Assembly (NCBI RefSeq): GCF_017874215.1 | Contig: NZ_JAGGLB010000003.1 | Coordinates: 186,001 to 250,000, forward strand | Source: Paenibacillus eucommiae | GTDB lineage: Bacteria > Bacillota > Bacilli > Paenibacillales > NBRC-103111 | DNA: 64,000 nucleotides | Direction: 5' to 3' | Part shown: one piece after another, positions 42,373 to 50,488 of the stretch | Numbering within the stretch: the first letter of the stretch is position 1 | Layout of the letters: every line of letters begins with the position of its first letter | Position numbers and translations under genes: made by a program | The notes under the pieces: generated by a model | Told to the model about the DNA's origin: nothing | Seen by the model: the letters and a program-made list of their open reading frames with translations, nothing else | Databases searched by the model: none

Positions 42373-43053
42373 TTACCACAGCCATGGATGAATAGCCGGT
42401 ATCCATTGATTTGCAGATAATCCCCGCATGATGCATAGAAGTCCAATCGTCACAGCCAATCCATTTCCCACCTTGATCATCGCTAAACGAAAAGATTGTT
42501 TGATTATAGCCGCGAATAAAGCGACAATGATCAAAGCAGGCATCGTAGCAAGTCCGAAGACGGCCATAGATAGCGCCCCAGCGGCCCCGTTTCCGCTTGC
42601 GGCAGCATTAATTTGCATAGCATAAGTGAGCCCGCAAGGAATCAAACCAAATAATAACCCACTAACAAATACTGCAATACCTTCGCCCTGTTTCTTAAGA
42701 CGTTCCAAAAGCCGCTTAACCGGTGATGCTTGATACAAACGATGATGGTGAAGCGGCAGTCCTATTTTGGTAAAAATCCATAACAGCATCAATAACCCGC
42801 CGCAGATACTTGCTATCCCCTGAAAACCGACCCAAGAACCCGCCATATCCATAAAACTGCCGATGACACCCATTATCGCCCCTAACACGGTGTAGGTAAG
42901 AATACGTCCCCCATTGTAGTAAACAATGATGATGAGCGCTTTCGTATTTGCCCGCATCGTAAACCCGGATACAATTCCACCACACATGGCAATGCAATGC
43001 GGAGCACTAAAAAGACCTGTCAGGGCAATAAGTGTTAAACTTTGACTGGTCAT
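42373..43053 (-). CDS. UreH_2/cytochrome-biogenesis-type membrane protein (often named sulfite exporter TauE/SafE)
   Basis: 226 residues, about six helices. The motif FSAPHCIAMCGGIVSGF near the N-terminus and GLLFGLIPCGLTYAM in the second half are the two Cys-containing repeats of the DsbD-like UreH_2 family found next to FixGHIS and copper genes. A His-rich loop LPLHHHRLY lies between. It probably takes part in copper or thiol traffic for oxidase assembly. The name sulfite exporter is historical. Confidence 0.82.
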   Translation of the reverse strand: MTSQSLTLIALTGLFSAPHCIAMCGGIVSGFTMRANTKALIIIVYYNGGRILTYTVLGAIMGVIGSFMDMAGSWVGFQGIASICGGLLMLLWIFTKIGLPLHHHRLYQASPVKRLLERLKKQGEGIAVFVSGLLFGLIPCGLTYAMQINAAASGNGAAGALSMAVFGLATMPALIIVALFAAIIKQSFRLAMIKVGNGLAVTIGLLCIMRGLSANQWIPAIHPWLW

Positions 43054-43518
43054 ACATGTTCCTTTCCCTGCATATGCTGCAGTCGGAATGGCGTGCCTAT
43101 GAATTTTACTGATCCGATGTTGAAGAGCGATGGAACAGAGCTGGATTTATGGTTACTCTGTGATTTAGTGATTTAGCAATTTCGATACACTATCCAAGGC
43201 TAAATGGCCATCCAAACCAATTCATTCTTATCATTCTTATGCATGTTCTATACACAATAGCATAGCTCTAGATAAGATCATCTCAAATATGGCATTCCCT
43301 TTTTCAATCTGAAATAGGAACGTGCATGGGTTGCAGTTTGCCCTAATTCTCCCTCTAGCTCATATTCGGGCTGATCCCTTGTGTTCAGTTATATTATAGA
43401 AGAAAAAGCCCGTCACGCCAGCATATTTGCCGGTACAACGAGCGCGCTTTTCAAATTTCCCATGTTTTGTTATTTCCCGAAGCGCCTTTGGATATAACCT
43501 TATTTTATCTTATTTTAT
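43054..43518. other. 465-base intergenic region
   Basis: I see no gene here. Short open frames have no ribosome binding site. A T-rich tract with repeated TTATTTTA near 43500-43519 directly follows the HxlR stop on the minus strand and may help transcription end. Confidence 0.4.
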
Positions 43519-44082
43519 TTAGATCAAAGAAAACAAATCGACAGATAGACGATGAACGGGACTCCGCACATGACTGGAAAGCTGGTAAAGAAATGAAGGC
43601 CGTGGCAGCTCGGATACAAGCTTCCTTATGAGACCTTCCGTGTTCAGCTCGCCCAGACGCATAGAAAGCATACGGGGCGTTACCTGATCCAGTACGCGGC
43701 GGATTTCTTGGAAGTGTTCATGCTCAAAGCCAAGTGTTAGCAGCACCGGAATGTTCCATGCTTTGGCGGACAAGCAGCCATGTGCAATATCGGACTCCGC
43801 AATATGGATGGCCTTGGCCATTTCTTTCCAAAGCTTACCTTCCTCGGTAAGCTTATATTCCGGTAATAAAGGATGGCGACGTTCGTAGGGTGAAAGATGC
43901 TGGATGATCCCTAGATGGATCAGCTGTTTTAAGTTTTCGCTCAGCCTCGCAGGCGCGATGTCGAGTTGGCGCTGAAGAGGCGTAAAACGCCCCCCATTAG
44001 ATTCCAATCCAAGCAGTATTGGAATCGTCCACCGACCCGAAAGCTTCTGTGAGGCTTGAATGATGAGCGCCTCCTGATTCAC
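43519..44082 (-). CDS. Regulator with two HxlR-type winged-helix domains
   Basis: 187 residues. The first half (about 5-95) is a typical HxlR domain: LSGRWTIPILLGLESNGGRF, RLSENLKQLIHLGI, and the wing PLLPEYKLTEEGKLW. The second half (about 105-185) repeats the pattern: AKAWNIPVLLTLGFEHEHF, PRMLSMRLGELNTEGLI, SFLYQLSSHVRS. HxlR proteins usually have one domain and dimerise. The start is a GTG two bases after the VOC stop with no good SD; an internal AGGAGG suggests a possible alternative start a few codons later. It is coupled to the VOC gene. Confidence 0.75.
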   Translation of the reverse strand: MNQEALIIQASQKLSGRWTIPILLGLESNGGRFTPLQRQLDIAPARLSENLKQLIHLGIIQHLSPYERRHPLLPEYKLTEEGKLWKEMAKAIHIAESDIAHGCLSAKAWNIPVLLTLGFEHEHFQEIRRVLDQVTPRMLSMRLGELNTEGLIRKLVSELPRPSFLYQLSSHVRSPVHRLSVDLFSLI

Positions 44083-44084
44083 AG

Positions 44085-44441
44085 CTAAACCAGAGACTCT
44101 GCTAACATTAGATTATGCCCGTCAGGATCGACAAAAGTAGCCAGCTTTACCATGTTGGGGATCGTTTCGATTTCACCAATAAACGTAATGCCTTTACCAG
44201 AAAAGCCTTCAACGGCCTGCTCGAGATTATGTACATCAAACACGGTTGAAGAAGTTGAAGGAATTACGGTCTCGACCTCTGAGAAACCGATTGTACAATC
44301 ATTCGTGTTCGTACTTATAATGGCCATACCACTCTCCATGTCATGAAACTGCAGTTGAAAATCAAGCTTCTTCGTGTAAAATTCCAACGTGCGTTCGATG
44401 CTGTTTACATTATACCAAATCGTGAGTCCAGGTTTATACAT
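44085..44441 (-). CDS. VOC family protein (glyoxalase/bleomycin-resistance fold)
   Basis: 118 residues, two beta-alpha-beta-beta-beta units. Visible: LTIWYNVNSIERTLEFYTKK, GMAIISTNTNDCTIGFSE and the C-terminal VKLATFVDPDGHNLMLAES, with PDGH and a final Glu as likely metal or ligand positions. Such proteins are dioxygenases, isomerases or drug-binding proteins; which is not clear. AAAGGAGG precedes the ATG. It forms a two-gene operon with the double-HxlR regulator. Confidence 0.82.
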   Translation of the reverse strand: MYKPGLTIWYNVNSIERTLEFYTKKLDFQLQFHDMESGMAIISTNTNDCTIGFSEVETVIPSTSSTVFDVHNLEQAVEGFSGKGITFIGEIETIPNMVKLATFVDPDGHNLMLAESLV

Positions 44442-44686
44442 AATTCATCCTCCTTTTGATACCGTTATTATACTAAGTATAAAAACGGTAGTAAAGGTTT
44501 ATTTTCACTTTTTAATTTCCCATTCGGAGTATGCAATGCCGATTAGTTGGCATCTCATTTTGTAGTAACTTCATCTGTGCTCTTGGAATCAGACATTTGT
44601 TCACGCCATTCTAGGGCATCCACGAGACAATGGAGTCAACAAAACTACACGCCTCTTAATTAACTAAAATAAGGAGCAAAATAATT

Positions 44687-44724
44687 AAAAAAGTGCTGGA
44701 AAGTCCCTCTGGACAATTCAGCAC
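44687..44724 (-). terminator. Intrinsic terminator of the phosphotransferase gene
   Basis: GTGCTG (44693-44698) pairs with CAGCAC (44719-44724) and TCC (44704-44706) with GGA (44711-44713) inside. On the minus strand six T follow (44692-44687). The rest of the gap 44442-44686 holds no gene I can support. Confidence 0.8.
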
Positions 44725-44776
44725 ACTTGTATAGAAACTGGTTGCTCACAGGATGTATTGCACAAGATAGTGTATC

Positions 44777-45754
44777 TCACAAGCTTTTAAATATCTCTTC
44801 GAGATTATTCCATTCCTTCCCTATCCATATCATTTCTTCAATAAACCGGCTCATTGCTTTATCTTGGCTAAACTGTTCGTGCACCCATTTAAACTCTTTA
44901 TACCAAGTTAATTTAATCGAAAGCATCAGTTGATCTATAGTAAGAGCGGCATGGTTTCTATAACCTTCTATATACGCTTTGGTTGTTTCTGTATTTAGGA
45001 TGGAACCACTTGAAAGTGCACCAGAAAGTAAGGCACGGGAAATATCAAAATCCGGATATACAAAGTGGAGTCTGTCAAAATCTAATATATCTGCCAATCG
45101 GTCTTCATGAAATAAGATATTGTCAACATGCATGTCCCAGTGTGCCCATCCTTTGGTGCAGGCATTAAATATTTCCATATCTAATTGTTCAAGGATAATA
45201 ATTTGTTTCTCAATGGCTTCTAAATACCTGTCATTACCCAATTCTTTTGTTTCCCTGAAATTTGACTCCAGTTTCTCAAACATTAGTGTTTTTGAAGGCA
45301 ATTCCCATTGCAGGTGCTTTAACCGGGGCATAAATGTTCTCATCCACATATGCATACGGCCTGTAGCTTCGCCGAGACTATTCATTTGATGGCTATTTAT
45401 TTGTCCGGCTTCTACGAGTTTTCCTTCACTAACACCAGATATCATGTACTCTTCACCAGAACCAGTGGTAAGAACATATTCACCATTAAAACTATACACT
45501 GGCTGACAAGGAAGCTGATCTCGCTGCATTAGATCTTGATACTTCAGTGCTTGCCTCACCCCTTCTAATCCACGCCGATTTCTGATTTTACAATATTGCT
45601 TGACAAAAATAGGCTTGTAATCTGTCTCCATAATCCACTTCAAATTCCCATAACCAAGAGCGCTTGGTTTAAGTCCATAAACCTTCCATCCAAACTTTCC
45701 TTCTATGTCAGAGATGATTTCATTTTGTATGAAATCAATGTTTTGAATGCTCAT
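44777..45754 (-). CDS. Aminoglycoside-phosphotransferase-fold kinase
   Basis: 325 residues of the APH/choline-kinase fold. The catalytic loop is GWAHWDMHVDNILF (Asp and Asn visible) and the metal-binding aspartate is in LADILDFDRLHFVYPDFDI. A Lys for ATP is likely in KPIFVKQYCK. Family members phosphorylate small molecules such as aminoglycosides, homoserine, choline or macrolides; the substrate is not identifiable and resistance should not be assumed. GGAGG precedes the ATG. It follows a PPP-type phosphatase gene by 27 bases. Confidence 0.8.
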   Translation of the reverse strand: MSIQNIDFIQNEIISDIEGKFGWKVYGLKPSALGYGNLKWIMETDYKPIFVKQYCKIRNRRGLEGVRQALKYQDLMQRDQLPCQPVYSFNGEYVLTTGSGEEYMISGVSEGKLVEAGQINSHQMNSLGEATGRMHMWMRTFMPRLKHLQWELPSKTLMFEKLESNFRETKELGNDRYLEAIEKQIIILEQLDMEIFNACTKGWAHWDMHVDNILFHEDRLADILDFDRLHFVYPDFDISRALLSGALSSGSILNTETTKAYIEGYRNHAALTIDQLMLSIKLTWYKEFKWVHEQFSQDKAMSRFIEEMIWIGKEWNNLEEIFKSL

Positions 45755-45781
45755 AATCGGGCCCCTCCTACTTGTATTGCC

Positions 45782-46504
45782 TCAAAGGGATTTTTCACAG
45801 CTGTTAATCCGCTCTGTCAAATAGACTCCATCCTTATAAATCAAAGCGTTTAATTGAGTCCCGTAAGAACATCCACCATCTATGCCAATCTTATCATCAC
45901 TAAACCATACTTCTCCGGTTCCATGAATATCTGTTGTTCTTGTATGACCAAATATTACTTTTTTACTAACCGTTGTCTTAGATTGGATAAACTCTCCCTT
46001 GATGTACATAAAATCATGTTCGGGTTGCTCCTTCCAATTTGTATACCTGGGATTTAGCCCAGCATGAACATAAATATGGTTGCTATCTTCATAGTAGAGA
46101 GGAAGCTTACTGAGGAAATCAATGTGATGTGAATAGGTTTCCTTTATGTAAGAAATGGCTTGTTCCATCATATTTTCTATGTTTTCAACATCAATCCACT
46201 CACAATAACTTTGTAAGGTTTGTCTGCCTCCATGCTCTAAAAACTTCATCTGAACTTGTTGGCTTTCCAATCTTATTAAATCAACCAGACGTTGATCATG
46301 GTTTCCTCGCAAAGCTATTACATTCTGTGTGTGAACTAAACTTATGACTTGCTCAACTACTTCTCTGCTTCTAGGACCACGGTCAACATAATCACCAAGT
46401 AAAATTAACTGGTCATTTGACCGATTATAGTTAATGACATTAAGTAATTTGTGGAATGAATCCATACAACCATGAATATCGCTAATCATTATTATTCTTT
46501 TCAT
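45782..46504 (-). CDS. PPP-family metallophosphatase (PrpE/bacterial ApaH-like)
   Basis: 240 residues with the complete PPP signature: ISDIHGCMD, LLGDYVDRGPRS and LRGNHDQRL, then HAGLNPRY and GHTRT. It uses two metal ions, usually Mn or Fe, to cleave phosphoserine/threonine or dinucleoside polyphosphates. AGGTG lies six bases before the ATG. It is followed by a second phosphoesterase family gene upstream and a kinase-fold gene downstream. Confidence 0.9.
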   Translation of the reverse strand: MKRIIMISDIHGCMDSFHKLLNVINYNRSNDQLILLGDYVDRGPRSREVVEQVISLVHTQNVIALRGNHDQRLVDLIRLESQQVQMKFLEHGGRQTLQSYCEWIDVENIENMMEQAISYIKETYSHHIDFLSKLPLYYEDSNHIYVHAGLNPRYTNWKEQPEHDFMYIKGEFIQSKTTVSKKVIFGHTRTTDIHGTGEVWFSDDKIGIDGGCSYGTQLNALIYKDGVYLTERINSCEKSL

Positions 46505-46546
46505 CTGTTCACCTGGTTTTTCTAGGATTTTTTTTCTAAACAGCTC

Positions 46547-47236
46547 TCAAAATATTTCTTCTATTTTATTAAATAATAGCGTTTGTTTATCAGAAACTTT
46601 AAAGTCTAAGTGAAAATGTCCAAAATACCAGTGAGAATATTCCAATTTCGTTTTAATTTCTTCAAAATAATCAGTGAGTTGATCGCTATGCATTGATTCA
46701 GTATCACCCTGTTTAATTAATCCTAAGGTTGATGAAGGACAAGTGTGGGTAATAACAATGTCCACTTTCCAATCGTGTTTATTAAGATTTAAGTGTCCTT
46801 CTTCATACTCTTCATTACTAGGCATCTCCCTGGACCACCAATTAATATTTTCTTTTCTAAATTCCTTATCGTGCGAACTGGCTCCTCCAAAAGTAAAAAG
46901 TTTAATGTCATTAATTATATACACTTGACCTCTCATAAGGTGAATTATGCTTTCGTTTATCTTGTGAACTTTACCACCACTCCAAGTTTGAACCGGATAG
47001 TCATCTAATAAGTTAAAATTTTCATGGTTTCCGTCTATAAAAAGCGTTGTGAATTTCTTATTGCTAAGCCACTTTCTCCAATATAATTCATCGTTCTTAT
47101 TATCCCAGATTAGCCCAAAATCCCCTGCTACGATAACGTAATCCTCTTTAGTTAATTTTCTACTCTGTGGAAACCGTTTGAAGTTAAACTTACTTATTTC
47201 AGTGTATCCATGTAAGTCTCCAGTAACATATATCAT
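46547..47236 (-). CDS. Calcineurin-like metallophosphoesterase
   Basis: About 229 residues from ATG 47236. Metal-site motifs: VTGDLHGY, VAGDFGLIWD, FIDGNHENF, VITHTCPSST and YFGHFHLD. This arrangement is typical of prophage- or element-associated calcineurin-like phosphoesterases rather than the PPP family. The coding sequence is AT-rich and the ribosome binding site is weak compared with neighbours. Function unknown; substrates of relatives include cyclic or terminal phosphates of nucleic acids. Confidence 0.82.
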   Translation of the reverse strand: MIYVTGDLHGYTEISKFNFKRFPQSRKLTKEDYVIVAGDFGLIWDNKNDELYWRKWLSNKKFTTLFIDGNHENFNLLDDYPVQTWSGGKVHKINESIIHLMRGQVYIINDIKLFTFGGASSHDKEFRKENINWWSREMPSNEEYEEGHLNLNKHDWKVDIVITHTCPSSTLGLIKQGDTESMHSDQLTDYFEEIKTKLEYSHWYFGHFHLDFKVSDKQTLLFNKIEEIF

Positions 47237-47432
47237 TTTCACATCCAGCCCCAATTTTCGCCACGTTTTCCGATTTGTACAACTAGTATACTATGATTCC
47301 CCAATTTAAGGGAGGGTGGATTTTTATCCCCAATCGATTCAAATTGAACTCGCAATGTGATTTTAAAATGGTTATAATTGGTATTGGCATTGTAAATGCA
47401 AAGTTTAAATATTTCAATTCGGAGATGAATAT

Positions 47433-47963
47433 ATGAAATTATTTGTTACAAGACATGGTCAAACCGAATGGAATTCTGAAAACCGAGTCTGTGGGATAAC
47501 GAATATTAATTTAACGGATACAGGAATTGAACAAGCAAAGGAACTTTCGACTAAACTCGCAGACTATAAAATCGATATAATAATATCTTCACCACTGAAG
47601 AGGGCAAAAGAAACAGCCGAAATCATATCTGATGCTATTGGTAAAATAGTGATTATAGATAGAAGACTTTTCGAGCAAAACTATGGTGTTTATGAAGGTG
47701 TTTCACGTAATGCTGAAGATTTCAGAGCTGCAAAGAAACATTTTTCAAGCAAACTATCAGGAGGCGAATCATTATTTCAAGTGGCACACAGAGTATACAG
47801 TTTAATTGAAGAAATAAAAGAAAAATATCCTAATGAAAATGTTCTATTTGTTACTCATGGTAGTGTGTGCAGAGTTATACATTCATATTTTACTGATTTA
47901 TCTAATGAAGAATATTTTGAATATTACACAGGCAATTGCGAATTAAAAGAATATAGCCTTTGA
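47433..47963 (+). CDS. Histidine phosphatase family protein (phosphoglycerate-mutase-like)
   Basis: 176 residues. Catalytic RHG in FVTRHGQTEWN, second conserved Arg in SSPLKRAKETA, Glu in LFEQNYGVYEG and the second His in LFVTHGSV. Small cytosolic phosphatases of this family act on sugar phosphates, adenosylcobalamin precursors or phosphoproteins. AT-rich like its neighbour. GGAG lies eight bases before the ATG. It converges with the MFS gene. Confidence 0.87.
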   Translation: MKLFVTRHGQTEWNSENRVCGITNINLTDTGIEQAKELSTKLADYKIDIIISSPLKRAKETAEIISDAIGKIVIIDRRLFEQNYGVYEGVSRNAEDFRAAKKHFSSKLSGGESLFQVAHRVYSLIEEIKEKYPNENVLFVTHGSVCRVIHSYFTDLSNEEYFEYYTGNCELKEYSL

Positions 47964-48005
47964 TGAAAGGGTCTATTAACATCGATTTTGAGAATTTTCA
48001 GACCT

Positions 48006-49460
48006 CTATTTTTTTCGCCCATCCAAGAAACAAAGACAAACAAACGCTGCAAAGGCAAGTCCCCCGATTACTTTTAAAGAGGTGGAAAACGCCCTTACAT
48101 AATCCGAAAGCTCTGCTTCTAAAAGAGATTGCTGAAGGGATCCGGAAAATAAAATACTGATCAAAGCCACCCCTAGCGAATTTGCCAAATACATACATGT
48201 AGTGAATAAGCCTGAACCTGCCCCGGCATCCTTTGAAGGTACTGCGCTGAGAATGACGTTAACAAGTGGAGTGGTCGCCATCCCGAGACCGAAACCGTAG
48301 AAAAATAATATGAGTATATTTCGGAAATACAGCAGGTGCACCGCATCCATATGCAGGGAGCCGATAAGTAACAGGCAGCAGGTTCCCATCACCAAAGCTC
48401 CTATTTTCAGAACTATAAGCCCCCATTTCTTCACGATTCGGGACGATACCAAAGAAGTTAGAAAAAAGCCCACACCTATAGGCAAAAAGACTAAACTCGT
48501 GGAGTGAACATTATCATGTAAGCCAAATTGCAAATAGTAACTTAAAATGAAGAAGAAGGAGAACATGCTGAGATAGATCATCACAACTGTGGCCATACCT
48601 ACGCTGAAAGAACGATGTTTGAAAATAGACATGTCGACTAGGGGGAAATTTCCCTGCTTCCCTTTCCGAATTTCGACCGAAATAAAAGCAAAAAGAAACG
48701 GAAGCGACAATAGTAGACAGCCCAAGGTCCATATCGGCCAGCCTTGTTTTTGCCCCTCTGACAATGGATAAACGAGCAGGAGCAAGCCAATCATCAGGAT
48801 GATGGAGCCAGTCCAATCAATGCTTTGTTCTCGTGCAGCCCGTGATTCGGGTACAATCGGCAAAAACAGCAGGACAAGAAGACCGAGTGGCACATCGAAA
48901 AAGAATACCATCCGCCATCCGAGGTTGAATAGATTCCAATTGACTATAGCACCGCCGAGAATAAAGCCTGAAGCAAATCCAACGCCAATCAAAGCACCAT
49001 AAATACCAAAAGCAAGCGCCTTTTCTTTGGGAAGAAAGCTGACCTGCAGCGTGGATAATACTTGTGGTTGGATAAGCGCCGCCGTCAGTCCTTGTATGGT
49101 GCGAATAGCAATCAGGAGTGTTGGATCAGAAGTGATACCACCCAGAGCAGCCATCACGGTGAACCCGCTCACCCCGATCAGCAGCATCCGTTTTCTGCCG
49201 TAAATATCTCCCAGCTTGCCGCTAACGATCAGTGCCACAGCCAAACCGAGGGAAAAGCCGGTGACGATAAGCTGAGCTTCGGAGAAGCTGGCTTTGAGGC
49301 TATTTTGCATAGACGGGAGCGCGACCTGGATCATATAAGTGTTCAAAGAAATAAGTAAAGTGGGAAGCAAAATAACCGCAAGCGCATACCAACGGCGCGG
49401 ATCCACCTGCTGCTCCTCTCGTTCATTAGTTGTTAATGTGGCGGATGAATGATTGGACAT
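48006..49460 (-). CDS. MFS transporter, DHA2 (14-helix) type, Fur-box controlled
   Basis: About 484 residues from ATG 49460 (AAGGAGG six bases before it). Fourteen hydrophobic segments; motif A GKLGDIYGRKRMLLIG; helix 1 LISLNTYMIQVALPSM; motif C-like GALIGVGFASGFILGGAIV. A perfect Fur box lies about 33 bases upstream and siderophore uptake genes precede it, so a role in siderophore export or iron-related efflux is likely. The first 20 or so residues are a soluble Thr/Glu-rich tail. Confidence 0.88.
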   Translation of the reverse strand: MSNHSSATLTTNEREEQQVDPRRWYALAVILLPTLLISLNTYMIQVALPSMQNSLKASFSEAQLIVTGFSLGLAVALIVSGKLGDIYGRKRMLLIGVSGFTVMAALGGITSDPTLLIAIRTIQGLTAALIQPQVLSTLQVSFLPKEKALAFGIYGALIGVGFASGFILGGAIVNWNLFNLGWRMVFFFDVPLGLLVLLFLPIVPESRAAREQSIDWTGSIILMIGLLLLVYPLSEGQKQGWPIWTLGCLLLSLPFLFAFISVEIRKGKQGNFPLVDMSIFKHRSFSVGMATVVMIYLSMFSFFFILSYYLQFGLHDNVHSTSLVFLPIGVGFFLTSLVSSRIVKKWGLIVLKIGALVMGTCCLLLIGSLHMDAVHLLYFRNILILFFYGFGLGMATTPLVNVILSAVPSKDAGAGSGLFTTCMYLANSLGVALISILFSGSLQQSLLEAELSDYVRAFSTSLKVIGGLAFAAFVCLCFLDGRKK

Positions 49461-49490
49461 TGCACTTCCTCCTTGTCTTGTTAAATGATC

Positions 49491-49578
49491 TATGATAATG
49501 ATTATCATTCAGATCAATCTTTTTCTCTACCTGCTGGGGGAGGTTCCATCCTCATTTAGGGAGAAAAAACAAAAAAAC
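49491..49578. repeat. 88-bp terminator-promoter repeat, copy 1
   Basis: Aligns without gaps to 52720-52807, about 70 of 88 positions identical by hand count. It contains a Fur box at one end, a conserved TCTCTACCTG block, AGGGAG and an A-rich end that is the T-run of a minus-strand terminator. Same orientation as copy 2. Confidence 0.75.
49493..49507. promoter_or_regulatory. Fur box upstream of the MFS gene
   Basis: TGATAATGATTATCA is an exact 7-1-7 Fur/PerR consensus. It overlaps the likely promoter (TTGATC at about 49517-49512 on the minus strand as -35), so iron-bound Fur would block transcription of the pump. Confidence 0.88.
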
Positions 49579-49639
49579 TTCAAGTTTGGAGAATATATCG
49601 CTCGATTCCGAACCATATGTTCTACCTAACTGAAGTTTT
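49571..49639 (-). terminator. Terminator of the siderophore uptake operon
   Basis: AAAACTTCA (49574-49582) pairs with TGAAGTTTT (49631-49639), extended by GTT/AAC after one bulged base. On the minus strand the stem runs into at least seven T. It lies about 80 bases after the ATPase stop and just before the MFS promoter. Confidence 0.72.
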
Positions 49640-49716
49640 CTCTGACTTAAACGAGAGTCAATCGCAAAAAAAGATCGTTTTATTGTTGAATCCAATCTGT
49701 TATCACAGGTTTTCCA

Positions 49717-50487
49717 TCATAAACTGCCGGGCATATAGGCGATAGCAAGTCCTCCGGTTACAGGGTTTGTATACATTTCACAATCAATCTCATATACATC
49801 CTTGACAAGTTCTTTTGTTAAAACTTTATTTGGCTCGCCGCTTGCGACTATTTCCCCACTTCTAACAACATATAAAATATCGCAATAAGTCGCGGCGAGA
49901 GAAAGATCGTGCAATGCAGCCAAAGTGCCTACTTTCAATGATTTGACAATGGATAATATTTGCAGCTGATATTTGATATCCAAATGATTGGTCGGTTCAT
50001 CGAGGATTAAAAACTGGGGCTGCTGGGCAATGGCTCTGGCCAATAGAACGCGTTGTTTTTCACCACCGGAAAGCGTTAAATAACTTCTATCTGCATATGT
50101 GAGTAAATCGACTTTTTTAAGGGCAGCATTCACAATTTCATAGTCTTCTTTGTTATCTGATTCCATGATATGTTTATGGGGCGTTCTTCCCATCATAACT
50201 ATTGCGTGTACAGTGAAATCAAAGCTCATATCATTAAATTGCCCAACCACACCCATTTTTTTGAAGATTGACTTGGGACTGGATTTTAATACATCTCTCC
50301 CATCTAAAAATATGGACCCTCGCTTCGGTTTAATTACTTTATAAATACTTTTTAAAAGGGTCGATTTTCCACATCCGTTAGGGCCAATAATACCAACAAA
50401 TCGTCCGTTATCAACATGGAGTGAAATATCTTTTACAATTTGCGTGCCGGAAAGTGTAACATGGAGATGATCAACTTGTAAATTCAA
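49717..50487 (-). CDS. Iron-siderophore ABC transporter ATP-binding protein
   Basis: About 256 residues from the TTG at 50487 (GGAGG eight bases before it, inside the end of the permease gene); an in-frame ATG at 50508 has no ribosome binding site. Walker A GPNGCGKST, Q-loop VVGQFND, signature LSGGEKQRVLLARA, Walker B FLILDEPTNHLD and H-loop ALHDLSLA. FecE/FhuC/BtuD type. It energises uptake through the permease encoded directly upstream. Last gene of a Fur-controlled operon. Confidence 0.92.
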   Translation of the reverse strand: MNLQVDHLHVTLSGTQIVKDISLHVDNGRFVGIIGPNGCGKSTLLKSIYKVIKPKRGSIFLDGRDVLKSSPKSIFKKMGVVGQFNDMSFDFTVHAIVMMGRTPHKHIMESDNKEDYEIVNAALKKVDLLTYADRSYLTLSGGEKQRVLLARAIAQQPQFLILDEPTNHLDIKYQLQILSIVKSLKVGTLAALHDLSLAATYCDILYVVRSGEIVASGEPNKVLTKELVKDVYEIDCEMYTNPVTGGLAIAYMPGSL

Positions 50488-50488
50488 C

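Noticed and set aside
42373..43053. Naming this protein a sulfite exporter
   Set aside because: The PHC-x-x-MCGG and PCG motifs and the FixH/copper neighbourhood fit the UreH_2 cytochrome-biogenesis group better.
43092..43170. Short plus-strand frame beginning MNFTDPMLKSDG
   Set aside because: No ribosome binding site and no recognisable domain.
44555..44635. Short minus-strand frame reading VDALEWREQMSDSK
   Set aside because: Protein-like but only 26 codons, bounded by stops, unidentified and without a start; evidence is too thin.
44777..45754. Calling the APH-fold kinase an aminoglycoside resistance gene
   Set aside because: Only the fold and catalytic loop are visible. The family includes many metabolic kinases.
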